Source of the DNA: Chryseobacterium wanjuense
Lineage (GTDB): Bacteria; Bacteroidota; Bacteroidia; Flavobacteriales; Weeksellaceae
Direction: 5' to 3'
Assembly (NCBI RefSeq): GCF_900111495.1
Contig: NZ_FOIU01000007.1
Location: 1 to 53,529 of the forward strand
Length of the DNA stretch: 53,529 nucleotides
The translations under genes were made by a program, and so were the position numbers. Below, piece after piece: positions 19,241-30,440 of the stretch (within the stretch, counting starts at the first letter, position 1; each line of letters starts with the position of its first letter). The notes below the pieces were generated by a model that saw only the letters and a program-made list of their open reading frames with translations, made no database searches and was not told the origin of the DNA.

Positions 19241-22200
19241 TTATTCCTCTAGTCTTACGTCAAGTCCAAGACCTTGTAACTCGTGAAGTAATACATTGAA
19301 TGATTCCGGAATACCTGGTTCAGGCATAGATTCACCTTTTGCAATAGCTTCATAAGTTTTCGCTCTACCAATCACGTCATCCGACTTCACAGTCAGGATT
19401 TCTCTCAAGATATTTGATGCCCCGAATGCTTCAAGAGCCCAAACCTCCATCTCTCCGAATCTCTGCCCTCCGAACTGAGCTTTACCTCCTAACGGCTGCT
19501 GAGTAATCAATGAGTAAGGACCGATAGAACGTGCGTGCATCTTATCATCAACCATGTGTCCCAGTTTCAGCATATAGATTACACCCACAGTAGCCGGCTG
19601 AGTAAATCTTTCTCCGGTACCACCATCATAAAGGTGAGTGTTTCCGAATTTAGGAAGACCTGCTTTCTCTGTGTATTCAGTGATCTGATCAAGGCTTGCT
19701 CCATCGAAGATTGGTGTAGCGAACGTCATCCCTAATTTCTGACCAGCCCATCCAAGAACTGTTTCATAAATCTGTCCGATGTTCATACGAGAAGGTACCC
19801 CAAGTGGATTCAATACGATATCTACCGGTGTTCCGTCTTCCAGGAATGGCATATCTTCTTCACGAACGATTCTCGAAACGATACCTTTGTTACCGTGACG
19901 TCCTGCCATTTTATCCCCTACATTCAGTTTACGTTTCTTAGCGATGTAAACTTTAGCCAGCTTCATGATACCTGCCGGAAGCTCATCCCCGATTGAAATT
20001 GCAAATTTCTCACGGTTTTTCACCCCTTGAATATCGTTGTACTTGATTTTGTAGTTGTGAATTAATTGTTTGATTAATTCATTTTTATCAGCGTCAACAG
20101 TCCAGTCTGAACCACTAACGTTTACGTAATCTTCAACTGAAGTCAATAATTTGTGAGTGAACTTCACACCTTTACCGATGATTTCTTCATCAAGGTCATT
20201 TTTCACCCCTTGAGAAGTTTTACCGCTTACCAGTGTATTTAATTTTTCAATTAAAGTGTTTCTCAGATCATCAAACTTAGCCTTGTAAGTGTTTTCAATC
20301 TCTTCAAGCTTAAGTTTTTCTTCAGTTCTTTTCTTTTTATCTTTAATATTTCTTGAGAACAATTTCTTGTCGATCACAACACCTCTTAGTGATGAATCCG
20401 CTTTCAATGAAGCATCTTTCACATCACCGGCCTTGTCACCGAAGATCGCTCTTAGAAGTTTTTCTTCAGGAGTCGGGTCAGATTCACCTTTTGGAGTGAT
20501 CTTACCGATCATAATATCTCCAGGCTTCACTTCAGCACCGATTCTGATCATACCGTTTTCGTCAAGATCTTTAGTAGCTTCTTCAGAAACGTTCGGAATA
20601 TCTGCTGTAAGCTCTTCCATACCTAATTTGGTATCACGAACCTCAAGAGAATATTCATCTACGTGGATTGAAGTAAACCAGTCTTCACGTACAACTTTTT
20701 CGTTGATCACGATCGCATCCTCGAAGTTGTATCCTTTCCAAGGCATGAAGGCAACCACTAAGTTTCTACCAAGAGCCAATTCTCCGTTTTCAGTAGCATA
20801 TCCGTCGCAAAGTACCTGTCCTTTTTCCACAACATCACCTACTCTTACGTTTGGTCTTAGTGTAATAGTTGTACTTTGGTTGGTTTTTCTAAACTTAGTC
20901 AAGTTATATGTTTTCGTAGCAGACTCGAATTGTACTAAATCTTCGTCTTCACTTCTTTCATATTTAATTACAATTCTGTCAGCATCTACATACTCTACAG
21001 TACCTGTACCTTCAGCATTGATCAAAATTCTTGAATCTTTCGCAACCTGCTGTTCCAGACCTGTACCTACGATTGGAGCTTGAGGCTTCAATAGAGGAAC
21101 TGCCTGACGCATCATGTTTGATCCCATCAATGCACGGTTCGCATCATCATGCTCCAAGAAAGGAATCAATGAAGCTGAGATACCGGAAATCTGGTTTGGT
21201 GCAACGTCGATAAGGTCAACCTGTTGAGGCTCCACTACCGGATAGTCACCATCTAATCTTGCGATAATTCTGTCTGTTTCGAATTCACCGTTGTCGCTCA
21301 ATTCAACGTTTGCCTGAGCAATTACCTTAGCTTCTTCGTCTTCCGCATTTAAATAGATAGGATCTGCATTAAGATCGATTTTACCGTTATCTACCTTTCT
21401 ATATGGAGTTTCGATGAAACCTAAGTTGTTGATTTTAGCATAAATACCTAAAGATGAAATCAAACCGATGTTTGGTCCTTCCGGAGTTTCAATCGGACAA
21501 ATTCTTCCGTAGTGGGTATGGTGAACGTCTCGAACCTCGAAACCTGCTCTTTCTCTTGATAAACCACCAGGTCCTAGAGCAGAAAGTCTACGCTTATGCG
21601 TGATTTCTGAAAGCGGGTTGGTTTGGTCCATAAACTGAGAAAGCTGGTTGGTACCAAAGAACGAGTTAATAACTGATGTTAAAGTTTTAGCATTAACAAG
21701 ATCAAGCGGAGTAAAGATTTCGTTATCTCTAACGTTCATTCTTTCCTTGATTGTTCTTGCAATTCTTGAAAGACCTACACCGAACTGTCCTGCCAATTGC
21801 TCACCAACAGTTTTAATTCTTCTGTTTGATAAGTGGTCGATATCATCAACCTCAGCTTTAGAATTTACAAGCTCGATCAAGTGTCTTACGATCGCAATGA
21901 TATCTTCTTTTGTAAGAACCTCAGTAGTAGTCGGGATGTTTAGACCTAACTTTTTGTTTAGTCTGTAACGTCCAACTTCACCAAGAGAATATCTTTGCTC
22001 AGAGAAGAATAATTTTTCAATGATTCCTCTTGCGGTTTCCTCATCTGGTGGATCTGCATTTCTTAACTGACGATAGATGTACTCTACCGCTTCTTTTTCA
22101 GAGTTGGTAGGGTCTTTTTGTAATGTATTCTGGATGATAGAGAATTCGTTGCTGTTTTCTTTGTGAATCAAAATAGACTTCACACCAGCATCAAGAATAA

Positions 22201-23062
22201 GATCTAAATGTTCTTTTTCAAGAATTGTTTCTCTGTCTAGGATGATCTCGTTTCTTTCGATAGAAACTACCTCACCTGTATCTTCGTCTACGAAATCCTC
22301 GAACCAAGTGTTCAATACTCTCGCAGCCAATGTTCTTCCTTCCACTTTTTTAAGGGCAGCCTTAGAAACTTTCACTTCTTCAGCAAGGTCGAAGATCTGA
22401 AGGATATCCTTATCAGATTCGTAACCGATAGCTCTTAATAAAGTAGTTAATGGTAATTTTTTCTTACGGTCGATATACGCGTACATTACGCTGTTGATAT
22501 CTGTTGTAAATTCCATCCAAGATCCTTTGAAAGGGATAATTCTTGAATAGTACAATTTGGTTCCGTTTGCGTGGTAAGTTTGTCCGAAGAATACACCAGG
22601 TGAACGGTGAAGCTGCGTAACGATAACTCTCTCAGCACCATTGATGATGAAAGATCCACTAGGCGTCATGTAAGGAACCGGGCCTAAGTATACATCCTGA
22701 ACCACCGTCTGGAAATCCTCGTGCTCAGGGTCTGTACAATACAATTTAAGTCTTGCTTTTAGAGGAACTGAATATGTCAATCCTCTTTCCACACACTCGT
22801 CGATTGAATAACGTGGAGAATCTACCAGGTAATCTAAAAACTCTAGTACAAACTGGTTTCTAGAATCCGTAATCGGGAAGTTTTCCTGAAAAGTCTTGTA
22901 TAGACCTTCATCTCTTCTGTCTTCAGGAAGCGTATCAAGCTGGAAAAACTCTTTAAAAGACTCGATCTGGATATCCAGGAAGTCAGGAGTAATAATTTTT
23001 CCTTTAGCTGATGAGAAATTAATTCTCGGTGTTCCCTTAGTTGTTACTGTTGTTTTACTCAT
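19241..23062 (-). CDS. rpoB: RNA polymerase subunit beta
   Basis: 1273 residues starting [18 protein letters not shown]. The rifampicin-binding region is intact ([20 protein letters not shown], then [19 protein letters not shown]), as is the C-terminal block ([19 protein letters not shown]). Unlike in most bacteria it does not directly follow rplL: about 5 kb with two surface-protein genes lies between, so it needs its own promoter. A good candidate lies at 23391-23422. Confidence 0.99.
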   Translation of the reverse strand: MSKTTVTTKGTPRINFSSAKGKIITPDFLDIQIESFKEFFQLDTLPEDRRDEGLYKTFQENFPITDSRNQFVLEFLDYLVDSPRYSIDECVERGLTYSVPLKARLKLYCTDPEHEDFQTVVQDVYLGPVPYMTPSGSFIINGAERVIVTQLHRSPGVFFGQTYHANGTKLYYSRIIPFKGSWMEFTTDINSVMYAYIDRKKKLPLTTLLRAIGYESDKDILQIFDLAEEVKVSKAALKKVEGRTLAARVLNTWFEDFVDEDTGEVVSIERNEIILDRETILEKEHLDLILDAGVKSILIHKENSNEFSIIQNTLQKDPTNSEKEAVEYIYRQLRNADPPDEETARGIIEKLFFSEQRYSLGEVGRYRLNKKLGLNIPTTTEVLTKEDIIAIVRHLIELVNSKAEVDDIDHLSNRRIKTVGEQLAGQFGVGLSRIARTIKERMNVRDNEIFTPLDLVNAKTLTSVINSFFGTNQLSQFMDQTNPLSEITHKRRLSALGPGGLSRERAGFEVRDVHHTHYGRICPIETPEGPNIGLISSLGIYAKINNLGFIETPYRKVDNGKIDLNADPIYLNAEDEEAKVIAQANVELSDNGEFETDRIIARLDGDYPVVEPQQVDLIDVAPNQISGISASLIPFLEHDDANRALMGSNMMRQAVPLLKPQAPIVGTGLEQQVAKDSRILINAEGTGTVEYVDADRIVIKYERSEDEDLVQFESATKTYNLTKFRKTNQSTTITLRPNVRVGDVVEKGQVLCDGYATENGELALGRNLVVAFMPWKGYNFEDAIVINEKVVREDWFTSIHVDEYSLEVRDTKLGMEELTADIPNVSEEATKDLDENGMIRIGAEVKPGDIMIGKITPKGESDPTPEEKLLRAIFGDKAGDVKDASLKADSSLRGVVIDKKLFSRNIKDKKKRTEEKLKLEEIENTYKAKFDDLRNTLIEKLNTLVSGKTSQGVKNDLDEEIIGKGVKFTHKLLTSVEDYVNVSGSDWTVDADKNELIKQLIHNYKIKYNDIQGVKNREKFAISIGDELPAGIMKLAKVYIAKKRKLNVGDKMAGRHGNKGIVSRIVREEDMPFLEDGTPVDIVLNPLGVPSRMNIGQIYETVLGWAGQKLGMTFATPIFDGASLDQITEYTEKAGLPKFGNTHLYDGGTGERFTQPATVGVIYMLKLGHMVDDKMHARSIGPYSLITQQPLGGKAQFGGQRFGEMEVWALEAFGASNILREILTVKSDDVIGRAKTYEAIAKGESMPEPGIPESFNVLLHELQGLGLDVRLEE

Positions 23063-23390
23063 AAAACTTTTAAGAAAGGGTTAAAAAATATTTTGTTTTT
23101 TAAAAAAATATCAGAAAAGAACAAGAAACAAGGTAAAAGTAAGAAGGTAAAAGTGTTTTTGGCGCTTCACGAAAGACCTTGGGCTTCTTTTAACTCTGTA
23201 CTTGGCTCTTTCTAACTGCAACACTGGTATATCTTTTCACAGCGTAATGCAAAATATTTTTATTACTTTTGAGGCAGAGATTTGCCATAACATCTATATA
23301 CACAAAATCCCTTTCATAGTTTTCACATGAAAGAGTTGATTTTCAATATTTTACAGATTTATGTACAATTATTCGCGCCAAAAGAGACTG
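23063..23390 (-). other. Long untranslated leader of rpoB
   Basis: About 320 bases between the predicted transcription start and the rpoB start codon, with no gene. I see no named riboswitch. If the promoter at 23391-23422 is right, the leader is long enough for attenuation or autoregulation of rpoBC. Confidence 0.45.
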
Positions 23391-23422
23391 CAAATTTACA
23401 AAATATTATCCACATTCACAAA
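23391..23422 (-). promoter_or_regulatory. Promoter of rpoBC
   Basis: On the minus strand TTTG-N20-TAAATTTG, a full match to the Bacteroidota housekeeping promoter (TTTG-N19/20-TAnnTTTG). It gives a start near 23383. Confidence 0.6.
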
Positions 23423-23588
23423 TAAATTCTTTCATTCTGAAGCAATTACGTGTTAAAGCAAGTTAAAATTTGCTGTCGATGGAATTTGATTTTTTATTAA
23501 TAAAAATTATTGTTATTCATCAGCCTTGTCAAGGTTTTCCATAGAAGAAAATTAATCCAAATTATTCTTATTTAATAAAAAAACAAAA

Positions 23589-23612
23589 AAAGCCACCCTT
23601 TCGGATGGCTAA
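23589..23612 (-). terminator. Terminator of the surface-protein gene pair
   Basis: Minus-strand stem agccatcc / gggtggct with a GAAA loop and a long T-run. It lies 26 bases after the stop of the TSP3-repeat gene and isolates it from rpoB. Confidence 0.85.
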
Positions 23613-23637
23613 ACAGTAGAAACGCTGCTTTTGAAAA

Positions 23638-26226
23638 TTATTTCACGATAACCTTATATGACTTAACTGTCGTTTTTGTTTCTACTTTTATGATATACAT
23701 ACCTGTCGGCAATGAAGAAGTGTTTACTTCAGCATCTCCTGAGAATTTGCCTGATTTGATTAACTGCCCCTGAGCAGAGAACATGGTATATGTTCCTTCT
23801 TCGCCTGATTTGATATTCAGGTTTTCACCCGCTTTTACTGGGTTCGGATATACTTTGATATCATTCACAACAGATTTCACTTCCGATTCGGAAACTGATT
23901 TTGCCATCAATCCGCTGTTTTTAGCAAAAGAAGCGTAAGGGGAAAGTGGTGAGTCCGGAGAACCTTTTTTCACAAGATCGGTATCTACAACCGCCTGAAT
24001 ACCATCTGCATCTGCATCGTTAATTCTCGAAATGAATCCACCACCAAGATCATCCAGATTATCTTTTCCGATGGCATACAGATCAAAGTCAACAGCGTTA
24101 GATTTTAAATCTATAAAATCGGGTTTATCATCTCCGTCTGTATTTTTCAAAGGATATTTCATGATTCCTGAATCCGGTGAAGTTTCCAGAATATCTGCAA
24201 TTCCGTTATTTCCTGTGGCTACATTAGCATCAATCACTCCATTATGATCCGTATCAATCTGATTAATCACAGAAGTCGGGATTCCTGATTCGAATAAGTC
24301 TAAAATTCCGTCGTTATCAGAATCCAGATCAAGATAACTTGAAACGCCGTCCCCTAATTCTGCAACAATTAATTTATCACCATCCACATCATCATCTTCA
24401 AATTTTCCGTTACCGTTCAAATCTTCCAACGCATCAGGAATTCCGTCATTATCAGAGTCTCCGTCGCATGCATCAGCGATTCCGTCTCCGTCGCCATCTA
24501 AAATCGGAGATTTGTCGTTGACTGCAGAACAGCCTTCAGCGCAATCCGGAATACCATTTCCATTATTATCAATACTGTCATTTCCATTCGGGCATTGATC
24601 GTTGCAATTCGGAACGCCATCCTGATCATCATCCAACTGAACAAAAGCATTATAAATGTAATATTGCTGAGCCAGTGTAATTCCGATTCCGGGATTGATC
24701 TCAATTTTCATTCTGTCAAACGGTTTTGTAGCCATAAAGCCTACATAAAACTGATTGGAAGCCGAAGTAATGAACTGCCCGCTGAATAATCCGCCGGCAG
24801 TTCGGGATTCTGTGGCTGTCGTGCCTTTATAGAAAGTAATGGTGATATAGTCTAAAGCATTAATGGTGAATAAATTAGCGCTTTTCGTTAAGGTAAAACC
24901 TCCGAAAGTTCCCGCAGGATAATCTCCTGTGTTGCTTTTTACCGTTAATCTTACCGTCGGAATTAAAAGATTAATGGGAGAAAAATTTACCGTAGAAAAA
25001 TTTGAAGTGTTTGTATCCACCACATTTCCTGTATTGGTAATATTCGTTAATCCGAACAGTGTTCCTGAAGCGCCCGTCCATGATGCTCCCGGAACAATAT
25101 CGCCCAATCTGGAAGTTCCGGAAGTCTGAATATATTCGTTGCAATCACAGCCCTGCGGCTCTTCAAATGCGTAGAAAACTTTCAAAGAACCGAAGTTTAC
25201 TCCAATTGTTTGAGTGACTTTTAATCTAACTTCATTAAAAGGTTTAGTCGTCGTAAGGGAAATTTTTTGTTTGTTGGAACCAAATCTTAATACTTTAATA
25301 TTAATCAGTCCCCCTCCATCAGATAAGTTTTTAGAATCTTGCAGCTGCCCGAATAAATAGGTTTCAATAGTAATATTTTTCAAAAATTCTGCGCTTAATA
25401 ATTTGCCCTGATCGTCGGGTTCAATGACAAAACCAGCTTTGTTTCCGGCAGGATACACCTGGTTTTTATCCAAAACACCAACGGAATAAGACCCTAATAA
25501 TCCGGCTGGCAAAACGATTGATCCGTATGAATTTTTATCGCCGTCTCCAATTTTTTCTCTGTTATTGACATAAGAAAGCGGTGCCAGAAAACTGCTGCTT
25601 CCCGAAACATTTCCATCTACCCCGCTTCCGGCGATGATATCGTCACAAATTCCGTTATTGTCAACAGGAACTTTGTTGGGATCAAAGGCAAAAGCATAAT
25701 AAATATTCAAAGCACTGAATACAGAAAGTACATTTACCTGATACAATCTTACTTCGTCAAAAGCTTTGGTTGTTTTAAAATGTAAAAAGATTCTTGTTTT
25801 TGTACCTCCGAAAGCCGGAACCGACAATAAAGTCGAGCTGTTTGAACTTTCCTGAAGAACTCCCGCTTTATAGGTACTGATCCTTAAATTGCTTAAAAAA
25901 CTTGCAGTAATTACGCTTGTTCCTAAATCTACATTAAACCCCGTAATGAAACCGGCTGGATAAGTTGTATTTGTATTTTTCACAGAAATTCCGTTTCCGC
26001 TTACCAATGTAGCAAAACTTCCCATGCTTACGCTGTTATCAAGATTGGCATCGATAACAGGATTCATGCTGCCGTTGTAGCAGGCAAGACAAATTCCGCT
26101 TCCGTTGACAGGTTTTGCTTCCACACCCATCCCACGAATCGGTGTGTACCCTTGTCCGAAAGCCACCACAGACATTGCCAAAAGCATCAGCAAAGCCGTA
26201 ATTTTCCCGAATAATTTTTTTGTCAT
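23638..26226 (-). CDS. Surface protein with thrombospondin type-3 repeats and Por secretion tail
   Basis: 862 residues. A signal peptide is followed by three related beta-rich domains of about 170 residues (each with an F..VRL or FDRMKI strand motif), then calcium-binding thrombospondin type-3 repeats from about residue 540 (DDDQDGVPNCNDQCPNGN, DGDGDGIADACDGD, DSDNDGIPDALED). It ends in a type A sorting domain (VYPNPVKAGENLNI ... LPTGMYIIKV). It is thus exported by the type IX system and displayed or released, probably as a calcium-stabilised adhesin. It lies 39 bases after the 26266-27474 gene, in one operon. Confidence 0.88.
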   Translation of the reverse strand: MTKKLFGKITALLMLLAMSVVAFGQGYTPIRGMGVEAKPVNGSGICLACYNGSMNPVIDANLDNSVSMGSFATLVSGNGISVKNTNTTYPAGFITGFNVDLGTSVITASFLSNLRISTYKAGVLQESSNSSTLLSVPAFGGTKTRIFLHFKTTKAFDEVRLYQVNVLSVFSALNIYYAFAFDPNKVPVDNNGICDDIIAGSGVDGNVSGSSSFLAPLSYVNNREKIGDGDKNSYGSIVLPAGLLGSYSVGVLDKNQVYPAGNKAGFVIEPDDQGKLLSAEFLKNITIETYLFGQLQDSKNLSDGGGLINIKVLRFGSNKQKISLTTTKPFNEVRLKVTQTIGVNFGSLKVFYAFEEPQGCDCNEYIQTSGTSRLGDIVPGASWTGASGTLFGLTNITNTGNVVDTNTSNFSTVNFSPINLLIPTVRLTVKSNTGDYPAGTFGGFTLTKSANLFTINALDYITITFYKGTTATESRTAGGLFSGQFITSASNQFYVGFMATKPFDRMKIEINPGIGITLAQQYYIYNAFVQLDDDQDGVPNCNDQCPNGNDSIDNNGNGIPDCAEGCSAVNDKSPILDGDGDGIADACDGDSDNDGIPDALEDLNGNGKFEDDDVDGDKLIVAELGDGVSSYLDLDSDNDGILDLFESGIPTSVINQIDTDHNGVIDANVATGNNGIADILETSPDSGIMKYPLKNTDGDDKPDFIDLKSNAVDFDLYAIGKDNLDDLGGGFISRINDADADGIQAVVDTDLVKKGSPDSPLSPYASFAKNSGLMAKSVSESEVKSVVNDIKVYPNPVKAGENLNIKSGEEGTYTMFSAQGQLIKSGKFSGDAEVNTSSLPTGMYIIKVETKTTVKSYKVIVK

Positions 26227-26265
26227 TTTCTTATTGTTTTTTTTATGTTAGAGTTTGTGTTGTTT

Positions 26266-27474
26266 TTAAAGCTGCTGCCAAGCATAGACTCCCGCTGAAA
26301 TTTTACAGCCATAGAAGTTGCCTGTAGTTCCTGTTTTACCATAGACGATGGTTCCTTCGTTGCTGGCGTTGCAGTCTGTTGAAGTTGGAGGATTGGCTGT
26401 TGCCGGTTTTATTAAAATACCTTTACTCACTTCCAAATCCGGAATATTGGTCGCACTTGGAGTCATATTGATTCCCACATCAGTAATTGCCGTTCCAATG
26501 GCGCCCTGCCCTGAAAAAGCGTGAGCTGTATTGGCGTACACCGTTTGATTGGCAATCGTTGCACTAGCACTCAAACCAAAAGCAATTGCTCCTGCGGCAC
26601 CGCTTGCTGTGTTGGCATTTCCGAAAGCATAATTATTGGTGGAAACATTATTCCCTGTTCCGAAGGCAAAACCTCCTGAATTGACATTTGAATTTCCTAC
26701 ATTGATTCCACTTACATTTGCGCCGGAAGTACCATTATTATTACCTAAAACCACTGTATTGGCTCCTGTTGCAAAGTTTGAGTTACCGATCACTTTTGCC
26801 CCGCTTGCCGCAGTATTACCGGCTCCGATGGCAACTCCCGGAAAATTGGCAGCCTGCGCTGCTACTGTATTTTCTCTTCCTAAAGCTACGTTTGATGAAG
26901 TAGTGTTGGATAATGTATTATTCGATCCCCAGGTTATGGAAGCATAAGGTGTTGAAGCATTGGCGTTTCCTCCTCTCAAAGTTCCGTTCACATCAAGGAT
27001 TGCTTTTACGGAATTATTGGTAGCAATAACCAAATTCTGATTATCCGTTGTTCCTAAAAAGTTTCCGGATGAAATTGCAGTTCCCAATGCTGCAGTAGTT
27101 GTCGTTGTCCCGATACTTCCCGAGTTTCCCGTAGTTCTCCAATCTGAAGACTGTGCCGGAGTCGACTGTATCCAAACTGCTCCGTCGAAATAGTAATATC
27201 CCGAAGCCGTTACATTAATTGTCTGCCCTGCCGGAGAAGTATCCGCGGCGGTTACATACACTAAAGCCCCGGTTTGAGCCGTAGTGTAGTTTTTTGCTCT
27301 TAGCTGATTTCCTGTAAGTCTTGGTGCTATAATCCCGTCAAGCTTAGCAATGTTAGTTGGAAATCCGACCACATCCAGGGTAGCTTGTCCTAAATTAGTA
27401 TTAATACCAACTTGTGCGTTCACCAGAAATCCGGTAAAAACAAGAGCTGTGAATCCGAATAATTTGTTTTTCAT
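26266..27474 (-). CDS. YadA-head-like repetitive surface protein
   Basis: 402 residues with a signal peptide ending in VNAQVGINT, a common opening of Flavobacteriia surface proteins. The middle (residues about 165-330) is made of short degenerate repeats of the type 'A-G-N-x-A-x-G' (AIGAGNTAASGAKVIGNSN, VLGNNNGTSGANVSGINVG), like the left-handed helix of YadA heads. The C-terminal domain has two Cys (STDCNASNEGTIVYG and FYGCKISAGVYAWQQL). No membrane anchor or Por tail is visible. It is co-directional with the TSP3-repeat gene. A stalk or adhesin role is likely. Confidence 0.75.
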   Translation of the reverse strand: MKNKLFGFTALVFTGFLVNAQVGINTNLGQATLDVVGFPTNIAKLDGIIAPRLTGNQLRAKNYTTAQTGALVYVTAADTSPAGQTINVTASGYYYFDGAVWIQSTPAQSSDWRTTGNSGSIGTTTTTAALGTAISSGNFLGTTDNQNLVIATNNSVKAILDVNGTLRGGNANASTPYASITWGSNNTLSNTTSSNVALGRENTVAAQAANFPGVAIGAGNTAASGAKVIGNSNFATGANTVVLGNNNGTSGANVSGINVGNSNVNSGGFAFGTGNNVSTNNYAFGNANTASGAAGAIAFGLSASATIANQTVYANTAHAFSGQGAIGTAITDVGINMTPSATNIPDLEVSKGILIKPATANPPTSTDCNASNEGTIVYGKTGTTGNFYGCKISAGVYAWQQL

Positions 27475-27962
27475 TTGCTTAATGATATTTGTTGTTTTTT
27501 TGTGTATTTTTTAGAAATAGGCAGAAGAATAAATGCTTCATCCTACCCAAAGAATGAACGAAAACGAATCCGTTGAAACATTAGAATTACTAAGCCATTT
27601 GAAAATGCTTATGCAATTTCAGCAGTTCTTGATATTTTAATAAATTTAAAGATGGAAGGTTTTCGCTTCCATACGTAATCATTAAAAGTAAACCGCAGAG
27701 TCGATCGAAAGCATAGCTCTTAGAAAGAAAATAATTTGTACTCAATGTTGTGTCTTTTTTTCAATACAAATATAGTATAATTTTAATTAAAACACTATTT
27801 CATTAGTAAATAATTAAACAAACTTATAAAAACATAACTTTTAATTCATTAAAATGATTAAATTTTATTAAATTAATAAAAATAATTAATTACACATCAT
27901 CAGACTTCAACAATAACTAAATACAGCTATAAAAAAAGTTACAGTCATGAGAAAGATAAAAA
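27475..27962 (-). other. Upstream region of the surface-protein operon
   Basis: AT-rich gap of nearly 490 bases without a gene. A TATATTTG box on the minus strand (27767-27774) may be the -7 element of the surface-protein operon; no convincing -33 element is seen. The implied leader is about 285 bases. Confidence 0.4.
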
Positions 27963-27993
27963 CAAAAAAAGCCTGAGCAAATTGCTCAGGCTT
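27963..27993 (-). terminator. Terminator after rplL
   Basis: Minus-strand stem agcctgagcaa / ttgctcaggct followed by eight T. It ends the rplKAJL transcript before the surface-protein genes, so rpoB is not read from the ribosomal-protein promoter unless readthrough occurs. Confidence 0.9.
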
Positions 27994-28015
27994 CATATTT
28001 GTAAGGTAAATTGAA

Positions 28016-28384
28016 TTATTTCAATTCTACTTCAGCACCAGCTTCTTCTAATTGCTTCTTAAGAGCTTCAGCTTCGTCTTTAGATATACCAGTCTTGATT
28101 GGAGCTGGAGCACCGTCTACGATATCTTTAGCTTCTTTAAGACCAGCACCAGTTAAATCTTTTACTAATTTAACGATAGCTAATTTAGAAGCACCTGCAG
28201 ACTTAAGAATTACGTCGAATTCAGTCTTTTCTTCAGCAGCTTCACCTGCACCAGGACCAGCCATAACAACTGCAGCAGCAGCTGGCTCAATTCCGTACTC
28301 ATCCTTAAGGATAGTAGCTAATTCGTTTACGTCTTTTACTGTTAAGTTTACTAGCGTTTCAGCTAAATTTTTTAAATCTGACAT
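28016..28384 (-). CDS. rplL: 50S ribosomal protein L7/L12
   Basis: 122 residues: N-terminal dimerisation domain, Ala/Gly-rich hinge ([21 protein letters not shown]), and C-terminal factor-binding domain ([21 protein letters not shown]). It is an acidic stalk protein that binds translation factors. It lies 46 bases after rplJ, in the standard order. Confidence 0.98.
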   Translation of the reverse strand: MSDLKNLAETLVNLTVKDVNELATILKDEYGIEPAAAAVVMAGPGAGEAAEEKTEFDVILKSAGASKLAIVKLVKDLTGAGLKEAKDIVDGAPAPIKTGISKDEAEALKKQLEEAGAEVELK

Positions 28385-28430
28385 TGTCGTAATGTTTTTG
28401 TTGATTATTTATTTAATTTTTTGAGTGTAA

Positions 28431-29024
28431 TTATTCAGCACTTGGAGTTTCTTCCGTGCTTTCTGCAGCAGGAGCTTCCGGAGCTTCAGCAGCAGGAGTT
28501 TCTTCCACAGCAGGTGCAGCTTCTTCAGCTTTAGCCTCTACTGTTTCAGGTTTGTTTTGAAGAGCAGAAACAACTCTTTGGATTGGAGACTGAAGTAATC
28601 CGATGATTTCACCGATCATTTCTTCTCTAGACTTGATGTTTGCCAACGCATCTAGGTTATTGTCGCCAACGTAGAAAGTTTCCTGAACAAAAGCAGACTT
28701 CAAAGCCGGTTTTTCTTCTTTCTTTCTGAACCCTTGGATTAATTTTGCCGGACCGTTTGCAGTCTCAGAAATCATTAATGCAGAGTTTCCTTTAAACGTC
28801 TGGAACATTTCAGAGTAATCTACTCCTTCCATTTGTTCCATTGCTTTTTGTAAAAGTGTATTTTTTACAACTTTTACTTTGATATTTTGTTTGAAAGCCT
28901 GTCTTCTGAATTCTGAAGATTTAGCGGCGTTCAATCCTTCTAGGTCTGCTACGTAAACTACTTTTGCATCCTGAAGCAAATCTTTGATCTCTTGTATTGC
29001 TACAACTTTTTGGTCTTTTGTCAT
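28431..29024 (-). CDS. rplJ: 50S ribosomal protein L10
   Basis: 197 residues. The N-terminal rRNA-binding domain (YVADLEGLNAAKSSEFRRQA) is followed by helices for L7/L12 dimers. An Ala/Glu/Pro-rich tail of about 40 residues (EEAAPAVEETPAAEAPEAPA) is longer than in E. coli but usual in Flavobacteriia. It lies 18 bases after rplA. Confidence 0.97.
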   Translation of the reverse strand: MTKDQKVVAIQEIKDLLQDAKVVYVADLEGLNAAKSSEFRRQAFKQNIKVKVVKNTLLQKAMEQMEGVDYSEMFQTFKGNSALMISETANGPAKLIQGFRKKEEKPALKSAFVQETFYVGDNNLDALANIKSREEMIGEIIGLLQSPIQRVVSALQNKPETVEAKAEEAAPAVEETPAAEAPEAPAAESTEETPSAE

Positions 29025-29042
29025 TGTCTTAAGGATTTAATA

Positions 29043-29735
29043 TTAGTTAACAGATTTAGTATCGATTGCAATACCTGGGCTCATTGTAGAAGACAAGTAG
29101 ATACTTTTCACATAAGTTCCTTTAGCAGCAGTCGGCTTCATTTTGATCAATGTCTGGATTAATTCCTGAGCATTTTCTCTCAATTTATCAGCATCGAAAG
29201 ATACTTTACCGATACCCGCGTGGATAATTCCGTATTTGTCTACTTTGAAATCAATCTTACCAGACTTCACTTCAGAAACAGCTTTTCCTACTTCCATAGT
29301 TACAGTTCCTGACTTAGGGTTTGGCATTAAACCTCTTGGTCCTAAAACTCTACCCAAAGGTCCTAATTTACCCATTACAGCAGGCATAGTAACGATAACG
29401 TCAACGTCTGTCCATCCGTTTTTGATTTTATCTAAATACTCGTCAAGACCTACATAGTCTGCACCAGCAGCTTTAGCTTCAGCTTCTTTATCTGGAGTTA
29501 CAAGAGCTAATACTTTTACGTCTTTACCAGTACCGTGAGGAAGAGATACAACACCTCTTACCATTTGGTTTGCTTTTCTTGGATCTACACCTAATCTTAC
29601 AGCGATATCTACAGAAGCATCAAACTTTGCAGTGTTTACCTCTTTTACAAGAGCAGAACCTTCTGCAAGGTTATAAATTCTACCTTTTTCTACTTTGCTT
29701 AAAGCTTCCTTTTGCTTTTTAGTTAATTTTGCCAT
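29043..29735 (-). CDS. rplA: 50S ribosomal protein L1
   Basis: 230 residues with the family signature ([18 protein letters not shown]) near residues 127-145. It forms the ribosomal L1 stalk and in many bacteria represses its own operon by binding the mRNA. It lies 11 bases after rplK. Confidence 0.98.
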   Translation of the reverse strand: MAKLTKKQKEALSKVEKGRIYNLAEGSALVKEVNTAKFDASVDIAVRLGVDPRKANQMVRGVVSLPHGTGKDVKVLALVTPDKEAEAKAAGADYVGLDEYLDKIKNGWTDVDVIVTMPAVMGKLGPLGRVLGPRGLMPNPKSGTVTMEVGKAVSEVKSGKIDFKVDKYGIIHAGIGKVSFDADKLRENAQELIQTLIKMKPTAAKGTYVKSIYLSSTMSPGIAIDTKSVN

Positions 29736-29746
29736 TTCAATAAGTT

Positions 29747-30190
29747 TTAAGCGTTAGTTGGTTTAGTTCCTGTTACTCTTAATCCCATAGATCTTGCAGT
29801 ACCCGCAACCATAGAAAGAGCTGAATCCATTGTAAAGCAGTTAAGGTCTGCCATTTTATCTTCAGCGATTTTCTTTACCTGATCCCAAGATACAGAACCT
29901 ACTTTATTTCTGTTTGGTTCTCCGGAACCTCCTTTGATCTTAGCCGCATCCATAAGTTGGATTGCTGCAGGTGGAGTTTTAATAACGAATTCAAAAGATT
30001 TGTCTTCGTATACTGTAATTACTACAGGCAAAACTTGACCTGGCTTATCTTGGGTTCTCCCGTTAAATTGCTTACAAAACTCCATGATGTTCACACCTGC
30101 AGAACCCAAAGCTGGACCTACTGGTGGAGAAGGGTTGGCAGCGCCACCTTTCACCTGAAGTTTTACCATTTTAAAGACTTTTTTAGCCAT
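29747..30190 (-). CDS. rplK: 50S ribosomal protein L11
   Basis: 147 residues with the conserved N-terminal [21 protein letters not shown] and C-terminal TARSMGL segments. It binds the GTPase-associated centre of 23S rRNA. It is the first gene of rplKAJL, driven by the promoter at 30288-30318. Confidence 0.98.
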   Translation of the reverse strand: MAKKVFKMVKLQVKGGAANPSPPVGPALGSAGVNIMEFCKQFNGRTQDKPGQVLPVVITVYEDKSFEFVIKTPPAAIQLMDAAKIKGGSGEPNRNKVGSVSWDQVKKIAEDKMADLNCFTMDSALSMVAGTARSMGLRVTGTKPTNA

Positions 30191-30287
30191 TGTTTGTTTT
30201 TTAAATTTGAATAATTAATGAGTTTGGAAGCATTATTATTCAGCAGGTTATCTATTCTCACCTTAGATAAACCTACTTTTCGGATTG

Positions 30288-30318
30288 CAAAAGTATAAAA
30301 TATTTTTGAAATAGCAAA
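30288..30318 (-). promoter_or_regulatory. Promoter of rplKAJL
   Basis: Minus strand TTTG-N19-TACTTTTG, a full consensus match. It gives a transcript start near 30280 and a 90-base leader before rplK. Confidence 0.75.
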
Positions 30319-30370
30319 CGGATACGCTTGATTTTTAGAAAGTTTTAGAAAAAATATTTTTTTTTAATTC

Positions 30371-30412
30371 AAAAAAAGCCTCCCCTATCTATAAAGCAGA
30401 TAAGGGAGGACA
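30371..30412 (-). terminator. Terminator after the C1q-like gene
   Basis: Long minus-strand stem cctcccttatctg / tagataggggagg with a 5-base loop and a run of seven T. It ends the C1q-like gene upstream of the rplK promoter. Confidence 0.9.
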
Positions 30413-30440
30413 CACATTTTGAAAAAAAAATTGTAACCTA

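Noticed and set aside
20289..21083. 264-residue frame antisense to rpoB
   Set aside because: It is a shadow of rpoB in another frame, without a promoter or domain; rpoB itself is intact.
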